In this document: positions 31,995 through 44,424 of the stretch, piece after piece
How positions within the stretch are numbered: position 1 is the first letter of the stretch
Layout: every line of letters begins with the position of its first letter
Source of the DNA: Nemertoderma westbladi
Taxonomy: Eukaryota > Xenacoelomorpha > Nemertodermatida > Nemertodermatidae
DNA: 64,000 nt
Direction of reading: 5' to 3'
Assembly (NCBI GenBank): GCA_032718475.1
Contig: JAUCBJ010002711.1
Location: forward strand, 102,845 to 166,844
The notes under the pieces: model-generated
The model's database searches: none
What the model saw: only the letters and a program-made list of their open reading frames with translations
What the model was told of the DNA's origin: nothing
Made by a program: the position numbers and the translations under genes

Positions 31995-32289
31995 TGGTTT
32001 GCGTTGCAGCCCAAGCGACTCCCTTCTAGCAATACGTCTTGCGTACGATTGTCAAGTTAGTAAGAGAGGGGAACTGCTGCAATCCTTAGCCACAGGTTTA
32101 GCGGCCTTCGGAATAACCATCCTCGCTTTTGGTGATCCTTTATTTTCCGGAATAGTAATGAATTTTGTTGGGTTTGGTCGTTTCTTAGTTTTCCTTGTTC
32201 TTTGGAGTCAGCTTGGTCGGTGGAGGGGGTAATGGCTGGATGGGGCAACTCGGAGAACCGGTGCCGATACCAATATATCAATCCAAAAG

Positions 32290-32376
32290 TTCAGGAGTTC
32301 AGTTGTACAGTTGTATAGTTGTATAGTTGTACAGTTGTACAGTTGTACAGTTCCAGGAGTTCAGTTGTACAGTTGT
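32290..32376. repeat. 8-bp tandem repeat at the LINE D 5' end
   Basis: About ten imperfect copies of CAGTTGTA, interrupted once by CAGTTCCAGGAGTTC. It lies at the 5' end of LINE D as defined by the R flanks, so it may be a 5' promoter-type repeat or simply a microsatellite. Confidence 0.75.
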
Positions 32377-32385
32377 GATCTTTTT

Positions 32386-32573
32386 TAATTACAAAACAAA
32401 TGTGCATGTGAGACGCGAACGTGATCCCACTGAACAAACATAACCGGAGATTATTCACACACCCCTCCTATTTAGTGTTAACTAAATAGGACAAGAATAA
32501 TCAATCAGCACCATATCGCTAATAAAAAACGAAAATCAGTGGACAAGTATAACACTTAAATAAGATGGGGCAG
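32386..32573 (+). repeat. Dispersed repeat R, copy 1 (right part)
   Basis: Resumes R after LINE D: TAATTACAAAACAAATGTG and GGAGATTATTCACA match 62408-62472. After about 32460 the two copies diverge. It contains TATTTAGTGTTAACTAAATA, an inverted repeat. It ends at the LTR of the family A complex. Confidence 0.6.
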
Positions 32574-33831
32574 TGTTCGCGCTTTTGAAGACCCTTAGCA
32601 GTTTAACCTGCCAAAATTTATATGTCTTTTAGTTGATTAATAGACTTTTAGCATACGACAAATATTTATACAAATAAACACAACATTAGCCGAAGCCAGT
32701 CTGTGCGCGACCATTCACCCGCTGGATATACCCGGGAGACTGGGTTCGGATGCTTAGATTTTTATTGCAGTGAAAGCCTACTGTATTATTCGATTGATCG
32801 CTAATATATAATTTCTGACAAATATTATTCACTTTCGGGAAATATTAACAGTTCCTTTAGGACGTGGCACTCTATCTATTTAAACAGAGCTAGTACTTAT
32901 ACTAAACGCAACGATAAGGCTTATGATTAAAGTATAAGGCGCATTCTTTAGGAAATGCTTTGTTACCAGTCACAATCATGCACACTATTCTGCCGACCGT
33001 CAATAAATTTGATCACACATAAAGAGAACAGCAATTGACTCATGTAGTGTCTACCAAATAGCATTAGATTCACTACACACCACAATGATATAAATCGCAA
33101 TTGTTATATGTATCCTGTCTCTCTAACCTGTAGTGTATCAAGAAGATTGGGAAATTCGGGTTATTTATCAATATTCTCCAAATGACAATATTCCATCAAC
33201 AAAACAATATAATTAATAACTGACGGTAAATAGCAGTACATATGATATGATTAGTAAGTAAATAAGTATGGCATGTGCCGTTAAGCCGATTGATTAGATT
33301 AGTTGGTAGGTTGGTTGGTTAGGTAACAGTTATACTTTCTATAATCTAAGCCTACTAATGTTTTACTAAAAGTATGAAACACGAGTTATTCCAAAAGCCG
33401 ATGTTCTGGCGTAGGAGGAACAACACACACTGACTGTAAGACTGAACATGCCTAGTATATCTGTAGAATATCTCCACATCCACAGTAAAAATCGCCCTGA
33501 TTGGCTGTTAAGCTGAACAAAGAACCATGTATCCAACAGCCGTTTCCATGCCAGCAACCAGCTGGTAGATGTCGTAATCTGAATCATCCAAGCCACAATG
33601 TGCCAGAGGATTTTGACGCATTGCGGGTTTTTGCATCCTTCCACGTCCGCTAAAGTACACATACAGAAGAATGACTTTTATGTCCGTTAAAACACCTACA
33701 CGGTACTTTGCGGGCAAGGGGACTTATTATATCCGCACAGCTTTTACAGGAGCCTTTTAGAGTATTCCAGCGCTTTGGGGGGAACTGGATTGCAAAGCAA
33801 AAGGGCCAGTTATCCCACAAAAGCTTTTATA
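32574..33831 (-). repeat. LTR1 (3' LTR of the full family A copy)
   Basis: 1,258 bp. It differs from both LTR2 and LTR3 at nine positions I could find, including its outer TG, which reads TA here (GCTTTTATA instead of GCTTTTACA on the plus strand). At three of these sites that can be compared, copy 1 agrees with LTR2 and LTR3. Confidence 0.9.
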
Positions 33832-33908
33832 CCGCTCCCAGAAAATGGGATTTAAGTCTATAAAATATACAAAATCACAGTTTCTAAAATACCAAATACT
33901 CTAAACAG

Positions 33909-36900
33909 TTAGTCTTTCTTGCGTGGACGGCGTTTACGCAGTTTTTTTAAAGCTGGCCAGAGTCTTTTTCTCTTTGGTGCGAGCCACTTTACAAGGAGGG
34001 CTATAACTCCTGGGTGAAGGGTGCAATATGATTGCATCAGAGGGTGTAGGATTATGGTCGGTATATCCGCCAGTCGAAGTGCCGGGTTGATTGACATCAA
34101 CATCGGGGGAGATGGGTCTAACGGCCTTGAGAGCGCGTTTTAGGACGGCCGCTCTTACGGGTCCTTTACGAGTGGTCTGAACGAGAGCCGTGGGTGGACC
34201 ATAGGCAGTCAGAAACTTCCTTGGTTTAATGGTTCTTTCCAACTCGCGTTCGCGGGCTCGGTACTCGTAAGGCCGTCGATATACTTCCTGTAACTCGGGG
34301 TGTGAGTTGACAAATAAGTCTCCATAGTCAGGATCTTGACGGATAAAGTTTATTAAGCTGTAAGAATGGATGTCACTAGGATTAATACTCCTGAGAAATT
34401 TGCATACATATTTGGTTGAAATACATTCTCCGACGCGCTTCAGTAGTTCGTAACTTGATATGCGTGATTTCTGTTCGACGGAGGCAAATAAATAAGGATG
34501 GAACGCATAAACTCCTTCATAAGCGCGTCCAGGGTAATAGCAATGGCGTGAATCACAATGTAAATCAGCGTTCGCTTCCCAAGCTCTGATATAACGTAGT
34601 ACAATCATTTCATCTACGCTCTCTAAATCATGAGTAAAGGGACAATCAAAGCTGGCGTGTCCTTTTAATTGACAATGGTGGCATTGAGACATAAATTGGG
34701 GGCAGACAGCAAAAATGTGCAAATTATTAAGCCGGCAATATGCACAATAGATTTCCATCGACGGTTGCTCGTGGAAATAGGAACAGAGATCGTTTGTGTC
34801 CATAGGCGTAATATGGTCTCTCGATGCGCACAGCCGACAACGTTGTCGAGAAACATAATTGGCATGGCGATAATCATTCGCAGTGAGACACTGTGGACCT
34901 TGATACCATTCCAAAATGTAATCGCTGTCGCTACTCCGAGGCGTGGGAGGCTGAATCTCTTCGGATTCTAAGCATATTGGTTCGTCTTCTCCCTGCATAG
35001 TTGAGGTAGGCATGGCTGTCTCTTCAAGTGGACCTACCGTCTGAATTTCCACGACAGAATAGCCTGTGGGGATTCGAGGTCTTTGGATAACAGAGGAGTG
35101 CAGGTTTATTATACAAATGTCTTTGAAAATAGCAAATCCAGCGCTATCTAACTTCTCCGCAGCCGAGTCTCTTAAGCTGAGCTTGGTCAAAGCACGGTCT
35201 TTGAATTGGCTATCTACGTTGCGAAACGGGGTTAAAAATCGCCGGAAACATTCAAAGCGGATGAATTTATTATGTTCATCTAGCTTAGCGAGTTTGGTCC
35301 CAAGTATTAATGGATGGGCGCGTATAGTACGACTGCACACATCGGCTAGCCAACCGGAAAGTGCGGTGTTTTCAAAGATCGTGTAGATAGCTAAGGAGGG
35401 GCGGAGTGGAACACTCATGAAGCTATACACGGCGCCAGGTGCGGTCAATGGTCCGTCAAAGTATAATCGAGAATAATGGTCTCCGTATACTTGTTGATAG
35501 TTGATGGGATTTCCGACTTTGAAATTCCATCCGTATTCCTGAAAAGCAAGATGTCCGATGGAAGTTCGTTGCACCTTTGTAATGTTGCTAGACGTATTAG
35601 CATACATGGTGCGAAAGAAACCTCGGCCTTCGGCCCAAGGAGCAATCAGCTGAGTATCCACGAAAGGATAGGGGATATTTTCCATATTCCGAAAGTCGTT
35701 TTGGAGATCTCCACAGCTGAGCCGATTTTAATGATTCTTTCGTTGAACAACATCTCAAGCACGGGCTGGGGTAACATCGATCCATCGATACCCATGGCCG
35801 GTTTGCGTTCGGTGTCAATGACGTAACGCTGCGTGAGCTCGAATTGTCCATGTCGGAGATTCTTTTGCGTTTCGGTGAGAGTTTCAAAGGAATAATCGAT
35901 CACGTCGGAACACGCTCGCGTAAACACATGGGTGGAACCAGCTAATCCGCTTATGTGTATCATGCGCGTAGTTCCTAATTCTCCGATCGGAACGCTACCT
36001 TCGTTATTGTAAGTAACAACTCCATACATCTCAATGACATTAAGAGTTTCATTCCACTCTTTGGTGGCGTTCTCGAGGGTCATCCCTACTGGATGCCACA
36101 AGGTGGCGCATTTATTAGCGTCAGGGAGATCACTATACTTCATGTACCGAGTGGTATACGTCTCCACATTTCCATATCTTTGTATTTTCTCCTCCTCGAA
36201 TAATACGTCTAGATTCCAATGGACTAATCGAGTTTTAATAAATCCATCGAGATTATAAGTAGGTTCTGTATCCTTCTCTATTCGAGAAACGTTATATGGT
36301 TTTCGGAATGAGTTTACCTTTACTAACTGATCCAGATGTTTTTGCAATTGTTCGAGTTCGACAATGTCTAGAGGATTTATTAGTGGTAGAAACTTTAAAT
36401 TATGCGTCGGGTCTTCTGGTTTTACCATATAATATTGAGTCAGATTAACGTAATAAGGGTGGTCTTTAATTCCATAAAAAGAGTTCTGTAAAGGTCTAGG
36501 GCGTATGTTGACATCGTGTACCATACGACGGACAAGATCCGCTCGATTGTCCGGAGGTTCAACGAGTATACCGTCAACGCGAGCGGCCTCGATTGGCGGA
36601 CGCTGTAACATAGGAGCGTCAGCGATAAGATTTTGTGATCTTATGCCGATATCAACCGGTTGGGGTTGTATCTTTGCGAAGAGTTTGTCTCCGAAATGCG
36701 GAACCATCGAGGGATGACGGACGGTTTTAGAGTAGAGATCGGTCATGAGTATCTGAGCTTCGGGTTGGGCTAAAGCGGCTTCTTCTCTCTCGTCCATTTC
36801 CGTATGTTTCTCCTCGAGTTGATTTTCTTCCGCTTGTTTCTGTAAGCATTCTTCTAGAAACTCCTGTAGAGAATACGTACGTCCAAGCTCGATGTCCTCC

Positions 36901-38159
36901 TCGAGGTTTTGGATTTCTCTATCGAACTGCGGCAAGGCTAACTCTTTCACCGATTGGACTTGCTGCTGTAATTTACGTTTCTCTAGACAATCCTGTGTTC
37001 CCTTTCCGATTTTCTGTCGGATGGCATCTAAAGCGTTTCTTATAACGCTCTCCTCGACTTCCGTGGCAGGTTGTATCGGGGTTAATCCTGGCCGATTGTA
37101 AGGATTAAATGGCGAGGTTAGGTGCCCGCGTCCCAATCCAGCTAAATAGGATGGTCGGATATCCAACGAACCCACTACTGGAGCACCACCGATTAACTGC
37201 TCGGGTAACACTAAATCTTTGAACAGTGAATATAGTTCGGGAGGATCAGTGATACTGTTAGGATCAAGAGTTTGAGGTCTCACTGGGGAATGAGGAGGCC
37301 TGACCGAGTATTCCGGAACTCTGATCATGGGTTTATTTAGTGATCGTTTAAGACGAGCGATCGTAGGTGATACGTCGAACAGGTTTCGCTCGAAACTCCC
37401 GTAAGTATAACGCGTAAAACTGTGTTTAGCGCAACGTCTCCGCGGATGTTTATGTCTTTCAGTTTGTTGGTTTGGTCTAGGACATGCGTCACAATAATAC
37501 CAAAGACGTAAGTCCTGTAGAGGAAACGCGGGTGATCGTTCTCCAGTTTTGCAATATTCCTCCATTTGTTCAAAGCTATCCGGGACAACAGGTAGTGGAC
37601 GATCTGCGGTAAGGTACATCATAGTGAAATAGAGCCGTTTGAGTTCTACCATGGGATCGTGATGTATACCTTGAGGATATCGAGTCTCTAGGTTCTGTTG
37701 ACTGGCAATATTGAGATAAGTTTCTCTCAAAAATTCTAAGTAGTCGTTGAAGTTAATGCGCTTATCGGGTTCTTCAACGTTTTCTCTGTCGAGTCGGTTG
37801 CGAATAGAGTTCTCGTGTTCGATTCTTGATTTATCGTTACGACTCCGCTGGGCATGATATTTAAACAAAACCATTTCCCTTTCAGTGTCTACATCGTCTG
37901 TATCATGTAGATCGGTAGGATGGCCGGTAGTTAAGAAGTCCATATACGTACCATTACGATTCGTATAGCGAGCGGTGAATTTTCTATAGTCCTATTCACG
38001 CTTAAGTTGTTCCTGGGACATCGGCGGTTCGATATAACGACCATCATCCTCCGTAATAGTCGGATCGGCTTCACCGCGTATCAAGCTATCCACAAAAGCT
38101 TGTAAAGGTAGAGTATATCGCTCTCTAATACCAAGGTCATCTTCTATTAACTCCGTCAT
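33909..38159 (-). pseudogene. ORFX of family A copy 2, nearly complete third ORF (about 1,417 codons)
   Basis: Large reading frame in the env position, between pol and the 3' LTR. It starts at the ATG ending at 38159 (MTELIEDDLGI). It is broken by one TAG near 37995, a 4-base deletion near 35712 and a one-base slip in a T run near 33943; copies 1 and 3 show the undamaged state at these places. The N-terminal third has a C-x2-C plus basic stretch (YYCDACPRP). A charged, probably coiled-coil part lies near residues 370-460. A long globular middle follows, without membrane segment or signal peptide. Near the C-terminus three Cys/His clusters occur (CRLCASRDH; CAYCRLNNLHIFAVC; CHHCQLKGHASFDC, the last a perfect CCHC knuckle). 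The end is strongly basic (RKRRPRKKD). I recognise no family. The knuckles and basic tail suggest nucleic-acid binding; nothing suggests an envelope. Confidence 0.75.
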
Positions 38160-39790
38160 ATCTGCTATCTGAGTTTATTAATATTAGTATGAGTCAATAT
38201 TTAGGCGAGCGGGCGTCGCTGCCTATCAGTCTTTGCCCCCGGACAGTGGGTTTCTCAGCGCCGATGTACCGTCGTCGCGGTGTTTACGCCAACATGTAGC
38301 AACAGCACGACAACGATAACCGGCACAAGTCCCACCACTGTCCGTCCCAAAGGCTTGAATCCACTTTAGGTTATCTCGGTAGAGTTAGGGCTACTTTACA
38401 ATTGCGATTAGCTACTGTAAACACACTTTAGTAGTAACATTCACCTATAAACGCACAAATTCCACACAATCATTACTAACTGCACACATGCAGGCCATTT
38501 GTCCGTTAGTCAGTGTCTTCCAGAATGTCACGTTATTACTATGTATCCTTGGATACTAACAGTGCGCTATGTATTCTCTTATGCTACGCAATAGGGCAAG
38601 CCTTGATTGTTCTTTTAACTTGCTTCTAATTCTAGCGTGGGTGTTGCTATGGTGACATTATGGAAAACTAGCGGTAGAATTAGGGTAATTCTCATGCATA
38701 CAGATCTGGGATGCTATTTAATAGTAATTCTTTAATTGTCAATATCCTCTTTATGCATGATTTTATGAATTTTATCGGCTATTGACTATATTATGTTGGA
38801 GATTCTCGCACTCTAATACACTCAATATGAATCTCCGCTCCCATGATCTATTAATTACTGGAATTTTGGGAATGTTATAAATTGCACAAAATGACAATTT
38901 ATGAAATTCATTTAAATTCATATTATGAATTTAAATTTATTCCCGTGAATTTTATTATTTGATGTTAAAATTGACACAATTTTTATTCCAGAGCATATCT
39001 GGGGACTTAGGATCCTTAATTCTATAAAATCGTCCTTTTAAGAGTATCGGTAAATGCTGCGATATCTTAATTGGCTAGAAATTTTAAAGGATCGGAATTT
39101 TACAGATTTTAATAAATATTAAATTAATATTTAGGATGGGCACCGATTTATTCCAGAAATTGTCTGGGGACGTTAACCACTGATTCTAGAATTTGTCTTT
39201 CAAGTATATCGGTGGGTGCCACGATATCTTAATCGACTAGAATTACAGATGGTCAAAAGGTTTAACAGATTTATTTGCGTTTTACGCTACTGTTAGAGGG
39301 ACATCACGCTACTATATGTATTATTTGAAATAAGGTAGAAGAGCAATATCGCACGAAGCAATGTCAGTGTGAAGAGGCAAGTCGTTTCCAAGGTCTACCC
39401 AGAGCTTGGTTTAGCCGAGACACGAGGATCTGAACTTTGCATTCCTAATACTCTGCCTACCAATAATACTTAAATATAGTAGTGGCTTTATTGTACTTTA
39501 ATAAGTACTGACATTTCATCTTACTGAATTCACGTATTTATAATATAATACGGACCGTAAGGAAAGAGAAAATAATTATTTCTCGCCGTCGCACTAAATA
39601 TATAATATTATAAGTAATTACGTACGTAATAAACAATAATATATTGCACTAATTTACTAAATATTCTAAAATAACATTCTACTAAATAAAATTAAATAAA
39701 AACGATTATAATAAAGTACATAATAATGTTTACATATAAAATATAATAAAATAGATAAAATAATATAGACATACACCCACTCCAGACGTA
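38160..39790 (-). other. Non-coding pol-ORFX spacer (family A copy 2)
   Basis: 1.63 kb without a gene, collinear with 2468-4122 of copy 1. The same GATATC and GTCCCCAGACA-type blocks repeat here, and the region next to pol is AT-rich. In element orientation the ORFX start is preceded by GATAGCAG. Confidence 0.7.
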
Positions 39791-42700
39791 TCACGTTGGG
39801 GAGTCCCTAGATGTTTGAGGAATTAGGGAGGTGGTCGTGGGAAGAGTTTCTTGCCTTCCATAGTTTCCGGAGAGTTCCCGGTCTCTTTCCAGTAAACATA
39901 AACGACCAACTGGGCGATTGAGTTGTTGCGTCTCAAAGATTATGCCGGGTTTCTTGAAGTTACGTCGCATGACGACGAGTTCTACCGAGCGCACTAAACC
40001 ATCCTCCGAGGTATGCGTTTCGATGATACGACCTGTCTGCCACCGTCTACGTGGAAGGTCTGGATCTACAATAAGCACCATGTCTCCGGCGCTGACGTTT
40101 TCCTGCTGCGCAAACCACTTAGTTCGAAGTTGTAGCGTGGGCAGATAATGTTTCTCAAAATGGTCAGCAAAACGACGGGATAGCAACTGCATAAGTTGCC
40201 AAGTTCGACGGCAGTATTCATCTCCGTCGGCAATCTCCGATTGTGGGAGCATGGCTACAGGTTTCTTCAGTAGGAAGTGCGCGGGTGTTAGCGCTTCCAG
40301 GGAATCGGGACTCGATGAGACTGGCATAAGCGGTCTCTCGTTGAGATAGGCAGCGATTTCCTCCATTAACGTCCGCAAAAGTTCGTCGGTGAGATACGCG
40401 CGGCACGGCACTATAAAGTGAAATGCGGTCTTGACACTTCGAATTAATCTCTCCCAACTCCCTCCCCACTAAGGGGCGTCGGCGGCGTTGAAGGTCCAGC
40501 TAGACGCTGTTATCCTTAGCTGGTCGTCCACCTGTCTTTGGTTCCAGTCCTTTACGTAAGCCTGAATTTCATTGTTGGCACCAATGAAGTTCGTTCCCTT
40601 ATCAGATCTCATCGTGTTACTAGTTCCGAAACGGCGATCTGTCGGCGTAAACTTAAGACGAAGCTGTTGGTAGATAGATCGTTCACCATATCGAGATGGA
40701 TAGCTCTACAAGTCATGCAGACAAAGATGACACACCATCTCTTGACTATAGTCCTAGCACGATATACTTCAATAGGGCCAAATAAATCCACACCGGTATT
40801 AGTAAAGGGTGGTTCATAAAAGCTTACTCGTTCCCTAGGTAATTCTGCCTCTCGCTGTGTTAAAGGCCTACTGAATGCTTTCCTACAAGGTATGCAGTTC
40901 TTAAGGACTTGGTTCAGAGCTCTACGTGGTTTATAAAAATAATAGCGAGTTCGAATTTCGCTAAGAACTCGTTCTCTACCAGCATGATAAAGTTTACTGT
41001 GAACATCTACAATCATCTTGATTTGTACTTCAAGATTTCTAATGAGTATAGGGAATTTAGTGTCAAAGGATAATGGGGCGTTGGTAAGCCTTCCTCCAAC
41101 ACGTATTAACCCATCTATCATTGTGCTAGAGAAGCGATCCCTTAAGCGCATCTGCGGATTTCTCAACAACAGGAAATACTTATCGGAATCCTCATAGCAT
41201 TGCAGGAGTCTCAGTATCTGCTTATTAGTTTCTTCATGCTCCTGGTAACTGATCTTCTCCTTTAGAAACCGGTCAGATATCTTATACTTAGGGAGGTCTT
41301 TAATAACATGAACTTGCGCAGATGTCGATGGAGCAGTATCACTAGTGGTCTGCGTCCTGGAGTAGTGATGGTAAAAACATCTCTTTAAGTATGTGACGGC
41401 CTTACAGAGCCGATTCCAGGAACTGTAGTGATGCAGTGCTCTCTGCAGCAGGGGTGAGATTCCTTGCGAGACGTCTGGTATCCCAGATTTCCAATCTCTA
41501 TCTCTAATTTCCACAACAGACTTATTTGTGGCGAGGGATTGTGGATCCGAAGCATCGTTTTCGGAAGTATGTAATACAGATAGATCGATTGTCGGTTTAA
41601 ATAACTTCGATTTACTTGTCCGAGTTTTGGGTTTGACTTTCTCCGCTCCCTTGGCTTGTCTAATCTCAGCCGTAGTAAGGTGGGGAGGCCATTCATCCTC
41701 TTCCTTGCTCAGGAAGTCGGGTCCACTCAACCAGTCAGGAGTATCTATCAGTTCCTGTGGAGTTGCTCCCCTGGAGGCGATGTCAGCTGGGTTAATCGTA
41801 CCAGGGCAATGTCTCCATTGATCTATCGCTGTGCGACTAAGAATAATGGCAACTCTGTTAGTAACAAAGACGCTGAACTGACAGACTTCATTCGTTATAT
41901 ACTCCAACACAAGTAAAGCAATAATAAAGTCCAATAAACAGTTTTCTCCAGTGGATAATCGATCTGTTCTGTTACATTCCGGCCGATAGCTGTAGCATAT
42001 AAAGCTGCTTTTAACTCCGCCCGAGGAACCTTCAGCTTGTTGTTAATCAATGCCTTAGAGGTAACCAAGGCGACTTGATTCCATCCGGAGTTTCGACTCG
42101 CAGGTATGCTACTATACCGATTCCCATATCGCTGGCATCTCCAAATACATGGAGTTGATAGGAATACGTAGGGAGAACATGACCAAAATAGAAACGGGAA
42201 ATTATAAAGTTCTCGATGGCAGGTAGCGAGTCTTCCCATTTCATCCACTTCTTTAATAGTTCTCCCTTAAGTGGATCGTCCCATGAGTGGTTTTCAAGCC
42301 ACATTTGTTGTACTAAACTCCGAGCAATCAATATAACTGGGCTAATAAATCCCAAGGGATCGAAATAAGTGCTCAGAATACTTAAACAAATCCGTTTGGT
42401 CCGAACTGGATTATCTCGCTGTTTTAGCTGAAAAAACAGGATATCTCTTTCTGTGTCCCACTTCAAGCCAAGCGTCTTGGTTTCTGGAAGATCATCATGT
42501 ATTAAGTCGAGGTCTTTTGTTCCCCTGTCTTCTACAGGTATTGCTTCCAGAAACTCACGGGAGTTGTGGTGAACTTCGTCAGTCGAAATCCACCTGTTTT
42601 CAAACACTCTACCGTTCCTTTCGCGACATCAATGGCTTCTTTTACTGATGGAAGGGACTTTAAATTGTCGTCCATGTATATGTCTCGTTTGATGTTATCT

Positions 42701-44424
42701 ATCACCTCTTTTGAGAAGGCGTCCCGGTTGTCATCCGCAGTGGTCCGCACCACTGAGCAGGCGTTTGAAGGGCTTGATATAATCCCAAAAGCCTGGATGG
42801 TCATCCAGTACTCTACCGGTTTATGGTTGAGATCTCCTTCAGGCCACCACAGAAATCTTAGGCTGTCTCTATCCCTATCCAGCGCCTTGACTTGTAAGAA
42901 CATTCCTTCTATATCGGAGGCAAACGCAATGGAATATTGTCTTAATCTTAAAAGTATTCCCAACAAAGATTGGAGTAAGTTGGGTCCTGGTAACAACTCG
43001 GAATTGAGGGATTGGCCCATATATAGGGCGGAGCCATCAAATACGACCCGTACTTCATGGGGTTTACCGGGTTTGGGAACGTAATGATGTGTAAGATAGT
43101 AAGTTCTCTCAGTTATTGGAGTTCCTTCCGGTACTCGCTCCGCATATCCCTTTGTGATGAATTTCTTCAACTGAGTTTGGTACATTTCCTTAGCTGAAGC
43201 TTTTGCCGTAAGACGTCGATGTAATTGATTGATTCTTTTCTCCGCCAAGGGTCTGTTATTTATAAATCTAGGTTCCCGTTTTCGAAATGGTAGGCCGATT
43301 TCATATCTACCTTGATCTTTTAAAAAACGTGTGGTTGTTTCCTGGATTTGCTTGGCTCTTTCTTCTTCTATCGACAGGGCCTTGTCGTATGAATTGGGCT
43401 CTACCAATTCTTGGGTAAAGAATCGTACGGCGAGTTCGTCCCGAGTTCTAGCGTTGTAGCGCTCTACCTCGTCATTAAGTTCGTCATTATAAGCAATGGA
43501 TTCCGTTGGGCGAATCAGTTGACATAGGTTCACCTGATTTTTCCAGGTTTTATTCTCGGTAAGTAGGTCGACTGTATTCTCTTCATCGAAGAGTTGGTAG
43601 ATATCGTCGTGGTCTGAGGAGTATGGTGTTCCCTCAGTTAGTTCGTCCACCTCACTGCTCTCCACTTCCCAATCGTTTACTTGGTGTATTCGTTCTTGGG
43701 ATAGTCTCTCTTCGAGAGTTCTACGGGAAGGGCCAGTAAAGTACCAACCTACTCTAGTTCTTACCGCATAGGTTTGTAGAGGCTGCGGTTGAGCAGGCCG
43801 TTTCTCCAATGTCTCTAGCGCCTCATGAGCGTTTTGGCCGATAAGTATTTGCACTCCAGGATAATCTGTCTGGAATCGAGGTATCTTAAGCTGTTGGATG
43901 CTCTCGTCCTCGTCCCAGTTATAAGGTTCTACTTTGGTAGTAGCGAAGTTCTTTATAGCCACCATTTTTACCGACCTTATACCTTGTGCTCCTAATTTAT
44001 CCTGGGGGGTGGACAACACACCTACATAGTAGTCTGCCGTTAGGGTAGATTTCCAAACCTGCATAATCCCTGACATATTCAATTTAGTCCGGAATTTGGG
44101 TTGTCCAGCAAAGATATCTTCGGCTAGTTCTTGATCGATGACTGTTCCTGTGCTGCCGGAGTCAAGGAGGGCGTTCACTATGTAACTTTTGTTAGGACCA
44201 TGAACCCTTACCTGCACTACAGGAAATTCTCTGATTCCTACGTTGGAAGTTGGAGCTTTCCAAGATGGTTGTCTGGCAAAAGTAGTTGGGGGGAACTCAT
44301 TGTTGTTGTCCTTTTCATAAGTAAGTGCTCGATACACTGCGGTATTTATTAGGTAGCAGGATTCGTTGGCGTCAGAGAATTCGTCAGTAGAATCCTTCCA
44401 TTTCAGACTCTTGATCAGTGTCAT
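39791..44424 (-). pseudogene. pol: pol of family A copy 2: protease, RT, RNase H, integrase, DUF5641
   Basis: First open part 44424-42532. The aspartic protease active site is LLDSGSTGTV (about residue 88), with a DUF1758-like ending (RVGWYFTGPS). RT follows with RVVFDGSALY, SDIEGMFLQV and the catalytic IYMDDNL (about residue 581). The part at 42607-42047 continues the RT connection (YFDPLGFISPVILIAR) and enters RNase H (HVFGDASDMG). 41934-40609 holds the rest of RNase H, the H2C2 region and the start of the integrase. 40411-39791 holds the DUF5641 part. Breaks relative to copy 1: a one-base loss near 42071, an insertion near 41930, a one-base loss near 40630 and a Trp-to-stop change near 40470. 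The integrase Glu is intact (GGSWERL). It cannot be expressed whole. Confidence 0.85.

Larger units (their letters stand above)
19437..32385 (-). mobile_element. APE-type LINE, family D, full-length but split by B1
   Basis: A minus-strand non-LTR retrotransposon of about 6.15 kb once the 6.8-kb B1 insertion is removed. In element order: a tandem-repeated 5' end (32376-32290), an Ulp1-like segment (31994-31000), an ORF1-like protein (30956-29641), an APE endonuclease split by B1 (29567-29454 and 22655-21936), a linker and RT (21887-20055), a C-terminal region to 19842 and a 3' UTR. Both ends abut repeat R, with TAATTA at 19431-19436 and 32386-32391, matching a continuous CCTAATTACAAAACA in R copy 2. 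This makes TAATTA a likely target duplication. Numerous frameshifts show it is old and dead. Confidence 0.8.

Noticed and set aside
33366-33717. Short minus-strand ORFs repeated at 50728 and 54306
   Set aside because: They lie inside the LTRs, so their repetition only reflects LTR copies; no family motif. The minus-strand start is at the LTR's 5' part, where no protein is expected.
33909-38159. ORFX as an envelope gene
   Set aside because: It has the env position, but no signal peptide, fusion peptide-like or membrane segment is visible, and Cys/His knuckles with a basic tail argue against it.
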